A stretch of 64,000 nt of DNA. It comes from Cladosporium sp. IMV 00045 (lineage: Eukaryota > Ascomycota > Dothideomycetes > Cladosporiales > Cladosporiaceae). The notes beneath the pieces were generated by a model that worked only from the letters and a program-made list of their open reading frames with translations, did not search any database and was not told the DNA's origin. The position numbers were made by a program, and so were the translations under genes. The number at the start of each line of letters is the position of its first letter. Positions within the stretch are counted from its first letter, which is position 1. The stretch spans positions 1 to 64,000 of the forward strand of contig MSJI02000600.1 of NCBI GenBank assembly GCA_001931905.2, written 5' to 3'. Below, piece by piece: positions 1 through 10,907 of this stretch.

Positions 1-2053
1 TGTTGTATGGGGAGGTGTCAAGGCAGAGGTCGAGTCTGGAAGTGTTGGGCGTGGTGGGACAAACAGCAGTAGCACAAAGGGCAAGGACTGGACACGGCGC
101 AAAGCAGTGAGACAGAGCGCATGAACGGCTGCACACGTCTCCAAACACACTACTTGAGGTGGAAGCAGGCAGGGACAGCAGGGCGGGATGGGGGAATGCC
201 CTGAGGTAGTAGTGTGAGGTAAGAACGGAGACCTCGGGACGATAGCGCGGGCAAGCCGGATAGTTTGGAGGTAGAGGTAGAACGAGGAGGAGAGACAGCA
301 GCGAGAGACGAACTCGACTCGCAGTCCACTCCGACAAGAATGATGAGACGGATCTTGGGAGGAGGAGGAACACAGACCAACGAGAAGGAGAGTTACGGCA
401 ACGTTAACAGGCAGTATGCGGCATGGGCGGGAACATCAGCCGGACAAATAAATGCAAGCAAGCTACTACCCATAGACTACGACCAACCGCTGCTTGTAAC
501 TACTGCAGCATGCACAAAGAGAAGAGCGCGCAGATCACAACCAAGAACGAACGTGAGAATGTCGGTGCGCTGGCTGATGTCCTTCGGTGGCTTAAACTTA
601 TCGCGTCAACTTACCGCCTCTCCCTCTGGTGCCTCTCTCGGCCTCTCCCCCTTCACGCTGGCCCTCGGCGCAACTCGTCGCCTCCGAAGAATTGCCTTTT
701 GTTACGTTCCGCATACTCGCATCGCCTGACCGCCCACTTCTCGTCATGGGAAGAAAGGGTGAGGCTGAGTATGAGAGATGATGCGTTGAAGACGGGAGGA
801 GCTGTGCCAATCTCAGGCTGTGGTTATCATTCACATCTCACATCTCGCCCCTTCAGCTACCCTTATTTCCCCAATCAGGGAAACGATAAGTGTCATTCAG
901 ACTGTGGAGGACCAATCGCCGGATTAGTGACGGCGAGGAGCCACATGGCGTAGACGATCGACTTCGAAACGATAATACCGGCGGCCTTTGAAGGGCACAA
1001 GACTGAGGGCTAGGCAATCACGCCTCCTGCTGTTTTCCTTACGTGACCCCCGAGTTTGTTCGGGCTGCTGGCCGAGCGAGACTTCTTATTAGTGATCCTG
1101 CGGATAATATATCGCCGCGGGAAGATCATCTGAGGATATGCAAGATATGCACCTCTGCTGACCTCGATACCCCGAGCATCCTATCAGGCTGGGGAATACA
1201 ATTTTCCAGTGTCCGGATGGTGACGGTACGCTGGATGTTGAGGGTCGTGGCATGATGACCACCCTTCGTAATCGGATATTTTCACCGCGATGCGAATGCC
1301 AATACGAAGCCCTCCGTCGCGACTTGGTTTATTCACCGGCCAGACCTCCAAACACCTCACTAGAAAGAAGCAAACCTGCACATTCCTGAGGGTGTATCAA
1401 CATTTCAGCCGGAGAACATAGGTAAGGTAAGGTGGTAAGCGAAACGCAGTCTCGATCCGCGCCACCTACCACCCACACAGGCATATGCTGCCCATCGCCA
1501 ATCTTCACGCTGCCTTCGATTGTCAAGCATTCTCACATCCACCCGTACCTGTGCCGTCTCACGCTGTGCATACCCGCTGTCGCTGTGTCCAACAGCAGTA
1601 GCATTAAAAGCTCGTGCAACAGCGGTATTTGCCGTTGTAAGAAAGCAGTGTAGAGCGATGATTGTCTTCGAAACTGCCAGAAATTCCAGCAATAATTCAA
1701 CTCAACAACACACCTAGAGAATGCAGACACCATAATTGTATATCGTGAACATTCGTCTCGCGTGCTGCCTTTCCCTTCCCATCCGTCTTCATCTCCCTCC
1801 GCTCTAGCCAGCTCCAGAACTTCCCCGCTAGAGCAAACGCGGGTCCAGCCTCTCAGAACGACAGCTTGGCCTCTGGGGCAGGGCAGCAGAGAGAGAGAGA
1901 GGCGCGAATGGGCCCGAGAAAGACCTCACTACATCACATACCTACTATCTGACCATCAGCCAATCTTTCCGATATCTGCATTTGCCTTTCCTGTGCTATA
2001 TAAGTCTATCCTATCACAGCACGTGACTTGATTAATCCTCGCAAACCGCAAAA
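1..2053. other. Left-end stretch without a supported gene
   Basis: About 2 kb in which I recognise no coding region. Open frames exist on both strands (the longest is 176 codons, on the plus strand near 423-953), but they overlap each other, are rich in Arg/Ser/Pro and show no family motif or convincing splice structure. A short GA run lies near 1885-1900. The last 60 bp hold promoter-like signals for the downstream small gene, annotated separately. Confidence 0.6.
1997..2025 (+). promoter_or_regulatory. TATA-like element and CACGTG E-box upstream of the Asterix gene
   Basis: A TATATAAG sequence lies at 1997-2004 and a palindromic CACGTG at 2020-2025, about 57 and 34 bp before the ATG at 2054. 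CACGTG is the core site of bHLH factors such as Cbf1 or Pho4. Given how close both are to the start codon, the TATA-like element may serve the core promoter and the E-box may fall in the leader. This is pattern evidence only. Confidence 0.35.
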
Positions 2054-2688
2054 ATGGCCACCAAGAAGGATATGAGGAGGGAGGACCTCAGTACGTCTCT
2101 AGATCTCCTCGATGAGGCGAAAAAATGCCTTTCCTTTCATATCTCTGAACATGAAAGCTAACACTATCCCAGTCGTCCCCTACACTGAAGGACCCCAAGA
2201 CAAAGAAGCAGGCGACTTCCAGGGCACTATCTCATCCACCCTCCCCATGGCCGCTGTACGTGCACCACCACCATGCTTCCATATCAAGACCCTTCAAAAC
2301 CAACAAACCCAACCCCAAACCCCTCCCAAATACTAACGCATCTCCCAAGATCTTCACCCGCAACAAAATGATCGGCTGGACAGCCGTCGTCTTCGCCATC
2401 CAAGGCTGGCTGGGCGAGACGCCCGCGCAGGCCGCCGCGGCTTCCACCCCAGCCTACCTGCAAGTCGGCATGGCGGCTATGTCGCTTGGTGTTGTAAGTT
2501 CTTGCCCTCCAAAAACCCCTCTTCGTATCTTATGGCGATCTGCTGGCGGTACGGGTGGGATATGTGTTGGAAGTGTGGAAAAGCTGACTGCTTTCGCTAT
2601 GATGTAGGCCTACATGCCTCTTTTCCTCCCTCCCAGCATGGGCGGTGCGGGCTCGTCGACTGGGCCGGCGCCTCCTGTTGCTGCGTAG
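2054..2688 (+). CDS. Asterix/UPF0139 family protein (PAT complex subunit homolog)
   Basis: Four exons (2054-2090, 2173-2255, 2350-2493, 2608-2688), all with GT-AG introns, give a protein of 114 residues. It starts MATKKDMRREDL, continues through a TLPMAA segment, and has two hydrophobic stretches (around GWTAVVFAIQGWLG and VGMAAMSLGVAYMPLFLP). This is the fungal form of the Asterix family (WDR83OS in animals). The animal protein works in the ER membrane with CCDC47 as the PAT complex, which chaperones polar transmembrane helices of multipass proteins. The frames of all four exons join cleanly and the size matches the family. The function is inferred from family membership. The gene is convergent with the lipoyl synthase gene downstream. 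Confidence 0.85.
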
Positions 2689-3088
2689 GAGTGATATCAA
2701 AATCAAGTTAGGATGGAGCTTTGAGCTCATCAAAAAGAGCTTCTAATTTACTTTCGTGTGTAATACTTTCAAAGCGTTGTACATATTTCAAAACTTGTGT
2801 TTTCTCAAAGTCTTTCAATTATACAGATAAGGGTTTTTAATCTATGTCCATGAAACCTGCTTCCTTGCGTCCTCGTGTACATAGATCATCTTTGAGAGAC
2901 GCGAGTTGAGCTGCCTCTATTGGGGAATTTATGCTCCCTCTTCTGGAAAAGTGAACGCCTATATGTTAAAACCACCGCAGATTGCCAAGCAAATATCCCG
3001 ACCCCTGTCCCATCCGCGCCATGCATGTTGAAGGAAAATAGAAAAAGAAGAATATCGCCCGAACCGTTCCCTATCGGAACAGCAGAGT
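2689..3088. other. Convergent 3' intergenic region
   Basis: About 400 bp between the stop codons of the Asterix and lipoyl synthase genes. The sequence is AT-richer than its surroundings, as expected of 3' UTRs. I see no gene or strong repeat in it. Confidence 0.6.
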
Positions 3089-4327
3089 CTAAGTGCTCTT
3101 CATAGCCTCAAGCTGCGCCGCACTCTCCGCAGCAAACAGCTCACTCTTCTTCGCCCTCTTCTTGAGCACGTTCTCAATGAACGCCTCGCCAGCCTTGTAG
3201 CTGCTGCGCACCAGCGGGCCGGAAGCGCAGTACATGAAGCCCAAGTCCAGCGCGCGCTGCCTCCACAGCTCGAAAGTGGCCGGCGTCACGTATTCCTCCA
3301 CCTTCATGTGGCGCTTGGTCGGGCGCATGTACTGGCCGAATGTGACGACGTCGACGCCCACGCTGCGCAGCTGCTTCAGGGTGTCCCATAGCTCGGCTTC
3401 CGTCTCGCCCAGACCCAGCATGATTGAGGTTTTGGTGATGAGCTCTGGTCGGGCTTCTTTCGCGGCTTTCAAGACGGAGATTGATTGGGGGAATGTCGCG
3501 CGGCGGTCGCGCACGTAGGGTGTGAGGCCGGGAGTGGTTTCGACGTTGTGGGCGTAGACGTCGAGACCGGAGCGGGCAACGAGCGCTACTTGCTCCAGAT
3601 CGCCGGAGTAGTCGCCAGTCAGCGCTTCAACGAGGGTGGAAGGCGACTTCTGCTTGATCTTGATGATGGTCTCAGCGAAGTGACGAGCGCCACCGTCGAC
3701 CAGATCGTCACGGTCAACGCTGGTCAGGACGACGTAGCCGAGACCCCATCGTGAGAGAGCCTCGGCGGTGTTCTCAGGCTCGTGCGGGTCGAGAGGCGGA
3801 GGTGCGCGAGAAGTCTTGACGGAGCAGAAGCGGCAGCCTCGTGTGCAGGTGTCTCCCATAAGCATGATTGTCGCCGTCGCCGCGCTCTTGTCACTTCCGC
3901 CCCAGCAGTCGGAGATGTTGGGGCATTTCGCTTCCTCGCACACAGTGTGAAGACCCAGTCCTCGCAAGTCATTCTTGATCTTCTTGTAGTTGTTGTTGCT
4001 CGGAATAGGCGTCTTCAACCACTCTGGCAGACGGGTGTGCGTTCTCTTGCGGCCGGCGGGTCCAACCTGGACAGTCTTGAGCTCGAGCGCATCTTCGGGT
4101 GTGATGGGCTCCTCTGGCTTGCCGCCGACGAAGTCTGCGAACGAAGGACCTGCATTGAGCCGGTCCGAGAAGCTGCTCGAAGGTCTAGGTTTGGCAGGTG
4201 ATTGTGTGACGGTTGAAGGCTCGTTGACGGTGGTGGCGAAGCAGCGCTTTTGCGGAACGAGGGAAGTTCTGGAGTCCAAAAGCGCAGAGGCGACGAAGCG
4301 CCTAGCTGGAGGTCTGATCGCGGCCAT
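3089..4327 (-). CDS. LIP5: Lipoyl synthase, mitochondrial (radical SAM)
   Basis: Lipoyl synthase inserts two sulfur atoms into octanoyl groups on mitochondrial carrier proteins, making the lipoate of pyruvate and 2-oxoglutarate dehydrogenases and glycine cleavage H protein. Counting from the Met at 4327 the protein has 412 residues. It has an Arg/Ser-rich N-terminus suited to mitochondrial import. The auxiliary cluster motif CX4CX5C is at about 130-141 ([12 protein letters not shown]) and the radical SAM motif CX3CX2C at about 161-168 (CTRGCRFC). An RSSYKAGE element near the C-terminus supplies the Arg-Ser-Ser-Tyr signature. No intron is needed. The frame stays open another 30 codons to 4417, but the Met at 4327 begins a typical presequence, so I prefer it. 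The gene is divergent from the molybdopterin synthase gene 272 bp away. Confidence 0.95.
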   Translation of the reverse strand: MAAIRPPARRFVASALLDSRTSLVPQKRCFATTVNEPSTVTQSPAKPRPSSSFSDRLNAGPSFADFVGGKPEEPITPEDALELKTVQVGPAGRKRTHTRLPEWLKTPIPSNNNYKKIKNDLRGLGLHTVCEEAKCPNISDCWGGSDKSAATATIMLMGDTCTRGCRFCSVKTSRAPPPLDPHEPENTAEALSRWGLGYVVLTSVDRDDLVDGGARHFAETIIKIKQKSPSTLVEALTGDYSGDLEQVALVARSGLDVYAHNVETTPGLTPYVRDRRATFPQSISVLKAAKEARPELITKTSIMLGLGETEAELWDTLKQLRSVGVDVVTFGQYMRPTKRHMKVEEYVTPATFELWRQRALDLGFMYCASGPLVRSSYKAGEAFIENVLKKRAKKSELFAAESAAQLEAMKST

Positions 4328-4599
4328 TGCTGTGTGTGAAGAGTGTATGGGGTGGATGTTGGTGAAAGTTGCGATGCAGTCGTTTGACAATTCCAACCAT
4401 GTCGATAGGGCGTGCAAGGGTTCAACTGCTCAGCGATAGAAACCGAAGAGCGCGGCTTCGCCTCCGAGAACAAGCCGTGATTTGCCGCTCAGCATGTCCG
4501 ATGGCCCCCACCACTCGTCAAGCATTCATCGCCCGCAATCACTTGCCTGTATTGGAGCTCACTTCCCATAGAAAACATCATTAACACATATACCAGATT

Positions 4600-5221
4600 A
4601 TGGCAGCCCCTTCAGCATCAGAGAATACCAGCAATGATAGCGGTTTTGCTGCCCGCCTATTCGAGAGCGAAAAGTCATCCTCCTCACAAGATGTCTTCGT
4701 CTCACTCACCTATGACGAGCTCGATGCCAAAGCCATGATGGACCGAGTAAAGAGTCCCAAAGCTGGCGCCGTAGTTCTGTTTGCCGGTACATATCCCTTT
4801 TCCATGGAATTTGCCATGAGTCTCCAGCACCAATCACTGACACCTATCGCGCAGTAAGCTAAAATGTAGGTTCTCTGTAGGTTGTACCCGCGACTCTTTC
4901 GCTGGTGAGACAGTCACTCATCTCGCTTATTCTTCCTACCCTCCTCTGGCTCTTCGCACGCTGCAATCGATCGCGACTGGTATTAAAGAGAGACATGGCT
5001 TGGTGGCCATTGCTGTGACCCATCGCTTGGGTAAGGTGGACATCGGAGAGGAGAGCATCTTGATCGCTGTGAGCTCGCCACATCGACAAGCAGCTTGGAA
5101 GGCTGGTGAGGAGTGCCTAGAGGAGGTCAAGGAGAAGGTTGAAGTCTGGAAGGAAGAGTGGTTCGCCGACGGAGGAGTGTGGAGGGCCAACCGAGATGGC
5201 CAACATGGTGTGAAGGTGTGA
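4600..5221 (+). CDS. cnxH: Molybdopterin synthase catalytic (large) subunit, MoaE/MOCS2B type
   Basis: This subunit, with the small sulfur-carrier subunit, converts precursor Z (cyclic pyranopterin monophosphate) to molybdopterin, needed for nitrate reductase and xanthine dehydrogenase. There are two exons, 4600-4786 and 4881-5221, giving 175 residues. The intron splits a Gly codon, and splicing creates the conserved stretch AGAVVLFAG-CTRDSF. The second exon holds HGLVAIAVTHRLGKVDIGE and SPHRQAAWKAGEECLEEVKEKVEVWKEE with the conserved lysines and WK motif of MoaE. The N-terminal 30 residues are variable and Ser-rich. The symbol follows the Aspergillus name for this subunit. Confidence 0.92.
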
Positions 5222-5334
5222 GCCACGAGAGATGCCCAAAGGTGGCATGGCCGCCGGCTGCAATCGTGGCCGAAGTCGAGAAATATACTCATGGATATCA
5301 TAAACTATTTTTACAGTGTTTGCCCTCCGCTCTA

Positions 5335-5985
5335 TTACTTCCGATCCTGCTGTGCACCGATCAGAACCTTGGCCTCTGCCTTGGCCTGTTCTTTCCTCTC
5401 CATCTCCATTAGCTTGTCCACGATCTCCTCTTTGATGTTCCCAAACCCATCCTTCCGACTCAGCACCTCAGCAACCCATGATTCGATCTCTTCGTCTGCA
5501 TCCGTCTCTCCTCCATACACATCGAACCCAACGCCCTTCCGCACCTTCTCTCGCAAATCCTCTATATCGGCGATGTCATAGTATATGAAGCCCGCGCCGA
5601 TCGCAATCATAAATACGGACACCGTATTCATAGTGGCAAGACCCAGGGCCTCAATTGCGTCCAGCCCTCCCTCAGCTTTCGGTGGAGGTGCATTCGAAGG
5701 TGTGAATTTGGTAGGTACGGGCGGGCGCTTGCGGATGAGTGAGCGGCGCGTTACCCATGCGCTGAGCATGGCGAATCCTAGACCTCCAAAGAAGAGAGCA
5801 TTCTGTCTGCGGAATCGTCTGGCCGGGTCTATACGTTCCACCGCTGCTGAGGTGGTAGAAGGTTTGATCTGGTCTTGTTGGAGCTGGTTCTCGGGATGTT
5901 CGCTTGGAGGTGGAGGTGGAGGTGCGAGTGCTCGGCGACGAGCGCGTAGGTCGCCAGGAGCGAAGTAGCGGTCCCAGAGAGACAT
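5335..5985 (-). CDS. AIM11: Aim11 family mitochondrial membrane protein
   Basis: A single-exon protein of 216 residues. It has a Pro-rich N-terminus, then RRFRRQNALFFGGLGFAMLSAWVTRRSLIRKR, a first membrane helix followed by a basic cluster. A second helix lies around NTVSVFMIAIGAGFIYYDIADIEDL, followed by a charged C-terminal tail. This arrangement (FFxGLxFxxLSxxVTRR, then a second helix ending near YYD) matches the fungal Aim11 family. Yeast Aim11 was named from a screen for altered mitochondrial inheritance, and its biochemical role is not known. The C-terminal tail ending in QQDRK is soluble and Lys/Glu-rich. Confidence 0.85.
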   Translation of the reverse strand: MSLWDRYFAPGDLRARRRALAPPPPPPSEHPENQLQQDQIKPSTTSAAVERIDPARRFRRQNALFFGGLGFAMLSAWVTRRSLIRKRPPVPTKFTPSNAPPPKAEGGLDAIEALGLATMNTVSVFMIAIGAGFIYYDIADIEDLREKVRKGVGFDVYGGETDADEEIESWVAEVLSRKDGFGNIKEEIVDKLMEMERKEQAKAEAKVLIGAQQDRK

Positions 5986-6802
5986 GTAAGCGAGCGTAGT
6001 CTTTGAGTATCAAAGTGGGTGTTGTTTGTATATCAGTGTCCAAGGGTCTGTTGCTTTGATTGCTTTAGCTTTGGAGCCTGCCAACATCCGAGGTGGGCTG
6101 ACTGACTGGCTAGCCCTGGTGTTTCACTTCCCCAGATTGCGCTTGCATCGGCAAGGGCGAGGCCAGCGAGTTGGACCTCGCGCCTACCTACTCTCCATCC
6201 GTGCTGCTGCGCCTTGGACTCAACATCCAATAACAACACCCATCACCCTCTCATACCATCACTCTGAACCTCACCGCCTGTGTACAACAGTCACATCCGG
6301 ACGACTCTCATCCTCTGTTTGATGCTCACGCACTATATTCGTCTAGAAGAGCCGGGACAAGGCTGGAGAGCAAGGGAAGACAGGGATTCACTTGCACTTG
6401 AATTGAAAGACGACGGGATACTACACTACACTACACTACACTGCACTGCACTGCACTGCGATCAGAGGCCTTACATTTTTCATTCATACCTACAATTGCC
6501 GCTCTGTCTGCGAGCTCTGTTTCTATCCTTTGTACACTTCGCTTCTGTACGTATTGACCATGGCACGGGCGCATCATATACTTGAGGAATCATGGCGGGA
6601 ACGGCGGCGATTGGGAACTCTCTCCTTTTTCTATTGTACTTATTCTGACAAAGCTTGATTCAGACCTCGCATCGCGCGGAGCAGAGTGTACATATACTCA
6701 GAGACAGAAACAGGACGGCGAGCCATTAGGCACATTGACGTAGTCAGCCTATACACCTCTAACTCGTTGGCACTGCCCTAGCGCGGCTTGGACCTTCACA
6801 TC
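5986..6802. other. Divergent promoter region with pentanucleotide repeat
   Basis: About 800 bp between the divergent AIM11 and CPSF6-like genes. It holds the pentamer repeat at 6421-6460 and otherwise no recognised gene. The open frames here (6026-6322, 6280-6585) lack family features and are probably chance. Confidence 0.55.
6421..6460. repeat. Pentanucleotide microsatellite (CTACA)4(CTGCA)4
   Basis: Eight pentamers in a row: four CTACA followed by four CTGCA-type units, the last ending in CTGCG. It lies about 340 bp before the start of the RRM gene, probably in the promoter or 5' leader. Confidence 0.9.
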
Positions 6803-6873
6803 ATGTCTGGCGAGGACGATAACTTCGATATCGATATTTATGGTGACGAAGAGGAAGCACAGCCGCAGCAGCC

Positions 6874-6904
<31 letters not shown>

Positions 6905-8065
6905 AAGGAGCAAACGCAAGAGTGCGACGACTTTGATTACAACTACGAAGAAACGCAGGAACAGCAGAACAACACAGACAACAATGGCCAAAACCACGCC
7001 TCTAACGGCAACGACGCAACGAACAATCATGAGGCTTCACAGCCTCCCGCAGCAAAAATATCTGCCGTTCCACAACAGAACCTCAAACGCAAAGCACCAG
7101 ACGACGAGCCCGAAGAACAACAACCACAACGCCCATCCACCAGCCAAAACCCCGTCGCCGCCGACGGCCGCCCACTAGACCCAGGCGCCCTCCCCGCGCT
7201 CAAACTCTCCGAACTCCACTGGTGGACAACAGAAGAAGACCTACGCGCCTTCTGCGCCGCAGCCAACACCGAGCCGGAGCTCCGCGAAGTCGCTTTCGGC
7301 GAACACAAAATCAACGGCAAGAGCCGCGGCGAGGCATACCTAGAATTCACATCTCCGGCAGCAGCGACCGCCACCAAACGCGAAGTCGAGCGCATGAATG
7401 CCGAGAACGCGGCGAAAGAACCGGGCACAGGCCCCAAAGACAAATTCCAAGCCTGGTACACGCAAGTCGGCAATCCCTACCGCGGCAAAGACGGCGCGGT
7501 GGGCGACAAGAAATTCGGCGGGCAGGCGGGCAAGTTCAACAACCAGGGCGGCGCGTACAATAACAATTACCAGGGCCGCGGCAATTTCGGCGGCGGGCGC
7601 GGAAACTACAATCGCGGTGGAGGCTTCAACAACAATAACAACAACATGATGGGTCGCGGCGGTGGCAACCAGAACCAATGGGGCATGAACGGCGCCGCAG
7701 CAGCGGGTTTCACCAACCCCATGATGGCCGGCTACGGCAACATGTACGGCAACATGGGCTACGGCGGCAACAACATGATGGGAGGCGGCCGCGGCGGCAT
7801 GATGAACGGCATGATGGGCGGTGGCGGCCGCGGCGGTTTCAACGGCATGAATATGGGTATGGGCGGGATGGGAGGGATGGGGATGGGGAATATGATGGGC
7901 GGGTTGGGGAATATGGGCGGTATGGGGATGAACGCTGGTGGAGGTGGAGGTAGAGGCGGAGGAGGAGGTATGATGGGCCGTGGTGGTGGTGGTGGTTGGG
8001 GCGGTGGAGGGATGGGGATGGGTGGGTGGGGTGGGCAGGGGAACAAGAAGCCTAGAATGGAGTAG
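6803..8065 (+). CDS. RRM protein resembling CPSF6, with poly-Gln and Gly/Met/Asn-rich tail
   Basis: The protein, 420 residues from the ATG at 6803, begins with an acidic SGEDDNFDIDIYGDEEE segment and a poly-Gln tract. A single RNA-recognition motif follows at about 130-200 (LKLSELHWWTTEEDLRAFC ... GEHKINGKSRGEAYLEF). The WWTTEEDL signature is the one found in CPSF6/CPSF7 of cleavage factor Im, which binds mRNA 3' ends before polyadenylation. After the RRM the protein becomes a long low-complexity tail of Gly, Met, Asn and Arg (RGG-like repeats, GNMGG, GMGMG) ending NKKPRME, a likely nuclear signal. The upstream in-frame TTG at 6788 is not used in this model. CPSF6 orthology is inferred from the RRM. 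Confidence 0.85.
6860..6904 (+). repeat. CAG/CCG triplet tract coding poly-Gln
   Basis: An in-frame run of mostly CAG triplets with two CCG interruptions encodes a Gln-rich tract (QPQQPQ followed by about 11 Gln) within the RRM protein's N-terminus. Pure triplets at the 3' end make it a candidate for length variation between strains. Confidence 0.85.
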
Positions 8066-8687
8066 GGTTGCTTCTGAGGCTTCTTCTCCTCGCTGACTAT
8101 CGCAAAGAGAAGGCGGATGCGAGGGTTTGCAGAAAAGCAGGCAAGAGAGTAAGAGAGAGTGGAGTACATTTTCGGCTGATCCTTTTTTCTGTCTTCTTTT
8201 GATTTTCTCAACATTGATATCATCATCTAGCGTGGCGTATGGTTATTGCCTTGCGCTTTTGTTTCTGGTTTTCTTTGGGTAAGATTCATGGGTATCAGGC
8301 AGACTGGAGGTCGGGAAACGGGGACTCATGTAATGTTGGTGGCGTTTTTGCAAGGGAGAATGAAACTTTATATACAGCTCCTTGGTCTCCTTCGTTGTCG
8401 TTTGGCACATACGCTCTTATAGCAGATGAGGTATTTCAACGATGGCTGCTGGGTAGAATCCACTAACGCTGGGCCTAGCGGTGCTTTGATATCTGGTGAC
8501 TGCCGACCTATGTAGATTTAACCTCGTCATTTGAACGCCATATCTCTGCTCCTGCCGATTTATGCTTGACGAAACGACATCTCAGTCTCAGTTCTATGGC
8601 TTTGAGTGGAAACAGAGGAATTGTATGAACAAAGTGATCTTGTCCCAGAGGGGAGCACTGAGTTGCTTGTTAATACAGATGAGTGAA
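8066..8687. other. Convergent intergenic region
   Basis: About 620 bp between the stop codons of the CPSF6-like gene and the NACHT-ankyrin gene. No gene or strong repeat seen. It marks the left border of the NLR/HET-S-like pair. Confidence 0.55.
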
Positions 8688-8912
8688 CTAACGCAGCTGA
8701 AAAGGATGCGCTCCGTAGTGTAGAAGGATTTGTGCGATGTCTGAATAGCCACGTTCAACCGCCACAGCAAGCATGGTCGTTCCATCGATACTTCTGAGAT
8801 TCGCGTCCGCTCCCTGATATAGGAGTAGACGAACATTGCCCGGGTGATTGTGTTCAATCTCCATGGAAAGGACGCTCAAACCGTCGGAGCCTCTAGAGTT
8901 GACGTCCGCTCC

Positions 8913-9506
8913 TTTGTCCAGAAGCATTTGCACCATCGAGCGATGCCCATGTTTAGATGCCTTGGAGAGTGCAGTTTCGGTATGATCATCATGTACATTG
9001 ACATCGGCTCCGCCACCAAGCAGCATTCGCGCAATATCCTCATGGCCCAGCTCACTCGCATGATGAAGCGCCGTGTAGCCCTTGTCATCTTGAAGATTGA
9101 TCTGCGCTCCTTTGTCCAGAAGCATTTGCACCATCGAGCGATGCCCATGTTTAGATGCCTTGGAGAGTGCAGTTTCGGTATGATCATCATGTACATTGAC
9201 ATCGGCTCCGCCACCAAGCAGCATTCGCGCAATATCCTCATGGCCCAGCTCACTCGCATGATGAAGCGCCGTGTAGCCCTTGTCATCTTGAAGATTGATC
9301 TGCGCTCCTTTGTCCAGAAGTATTTGCACTATCGCGCGATGCCCATGTTTAGATGCCTTGGAGAGTGCAGTTTCGGTATGATCATCATGTACATTGACAT
9401 CGGCTCCGCCACTAAGCAGCATTCGCACAATATCCTCATGGCCCAGCTCACTCGCATGATGAAGCGCCGTGTAGCCCTTCTCATCTTGAAGATCGATCTG
9501 CGCTCC
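8913..9506 (-). repeat. Three 198-bp tandem units coding paired ankyrin repeats
   Basis: Units at 8913-9110, 9111-9308 and 9309-9506. The first two read as identical over 198 bp. The third differs at about seven positions. Each encodes 66 residues, that is two ankyrin repeats (cores such as KGYTALHHASELGHEDI and TETALSKASKHGHR). Exact period and near-identity point to recent unit duplication or gene conversion. Flanking ankyrin repeats are far more divergent. Confidence 0.95.
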
Positions 9507-10903
9507 ATTGTCTATGAGCACTCGCACGCATTTGCTGCTATTGGTCAAGGATGCGCTGATGAGTGCGGTATGCGATTCCTCATCCTTTGCGTCGAGGTTG
9601 ATACTATACGCCAGCAGTAGCTGAACGATGTCGTGGCGATCGTACAAGACAGCATGGAACAACACCGAGACGAGGTCTAAGAACCTTAGCAACGATCTCA
9701 GGACCTCTTCGTGGCCTGGAATAGCTGCGTCTTCGAGAGCAGGAAGAGCAGAGCTGCACAGCTGTGCAGCAACAAACCGATTCGCCAGAATTATCTCGAG
9801 TATATCAGCGTTCCCTTTTTGGATCGCCGCTCTTAGATTGCTTTCTGGATATGGAAGGCCGCGAACGGCTGCCGTGGGATGACCGAACAAGCAGCGTACC
9901 ATTGCAGGGTTGCCCTTCCTGACTGCCCAGAACAAACAATCTTCGTCGTTGTTTGCGATAGAGTGGGGATTTGCACCGCGCTCAAGCAGCATGCTGACCA
10001 AACGATCGTCACCAAAATTTACCGCTGCACCAAGCAAGGATCTATGTTGCTCATGAGCCATGTACTTATTGAGCTGGTCGTCCGTGATGGAGTGCTCAGT
10101 CAGCGTGCGAGCACCCATAAGAGCAAAAATGTAGCAATGCGTTACTTCCTTGCTTAAGCGATGGGCATGGTATCTGGTGGTGAGATTGTAAAGCTTTGAC
10201 CAGAGTTTGCAAGGGAAACCGATAATGAAGTCGCCCTGTATTAGACCGGCACAACAAGCCGAGTCTGCATGTGATATAAGGCCAGCCAAAGCATAACCAA
10301 GGAATGGATGTGTGGTCTTTGTGCGTGCCTTGAGCTCTTCACAAGCTTGAGCGCGGCTATCAAGATGGTCTTTCAGGCCGTCCGTTGGTGAGGGAAGCAA
10401 GACAGGTTCGCATCTCGTCAAGTAATGGTGGCAGCAATCTTTGAGTCGATCATGGCAAGATCCGCTCAGGTTACTGGGCAGATCAGGATCCAGAACCTTG
10501 AGTCCGGATTCGAGTAGATAGTCTCTCACGGACTCATGGATGAACTGAGTAGTGGGTTGCTTTCCTTTACTCATTTCCGCCAGGCCCCTGGAGGAGTCCA
10601 GAATGAACCTCTCCATATCTTTTGTGCTGACCTCGTCAGGATCCCAAGCTTCTATGGTTTCTTCATCCATGCTAGTTGTAACAGCAAAATACAGCTCTTC
10701 ACGCTTCAAGGGACGTTGGGCGAATAATAGCCATTGGAACGTCAGAAGAACGGTCTTTCTGTCACTGTCATCAAAAGAGTCTCTCTGCAAAATCCTTTCG
10801 AATAACTGATGCAGGTCTACTGGAAGTTCTCTCAAGCGAGCCTTAAGCTGGGAGACCCTGCCCTGTGATTTGGCCTTGTTGAGGATTCGGATCACAAGGA
10901 CTA

Positions 10904-10907
10904 CCCC
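10904..10907 (-). other. Frameshift site in a four-base homopolymer
   Basis: The CCCC run (GGGG on the coding strand) is where the NACHT frame (…SGIFLW) and the downstream frame (VVLVIRILNK…) meet. Removing the effect of one G aligns both to the continuous segment expected in fungal NACHT proteins. No good splice donor or acceptor brackets the site. Confidence 0.8.

Noticed and set aside
423..953. Plus-strand frame of 176 codons near the left end
   Set aside because: Overlaps other frames on both strands, mixed low-complexity residues, no domain, no plausible splicing.
8844..9620. Plus-strand open frame of 258 codons with a threefold repeated protein
   Set aside because: It is the antisense of the ankyrin repeat units. 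Its repeats follow from the 198-bp period (a multiple of three). The minus strand carries the real ankyrin consensus.
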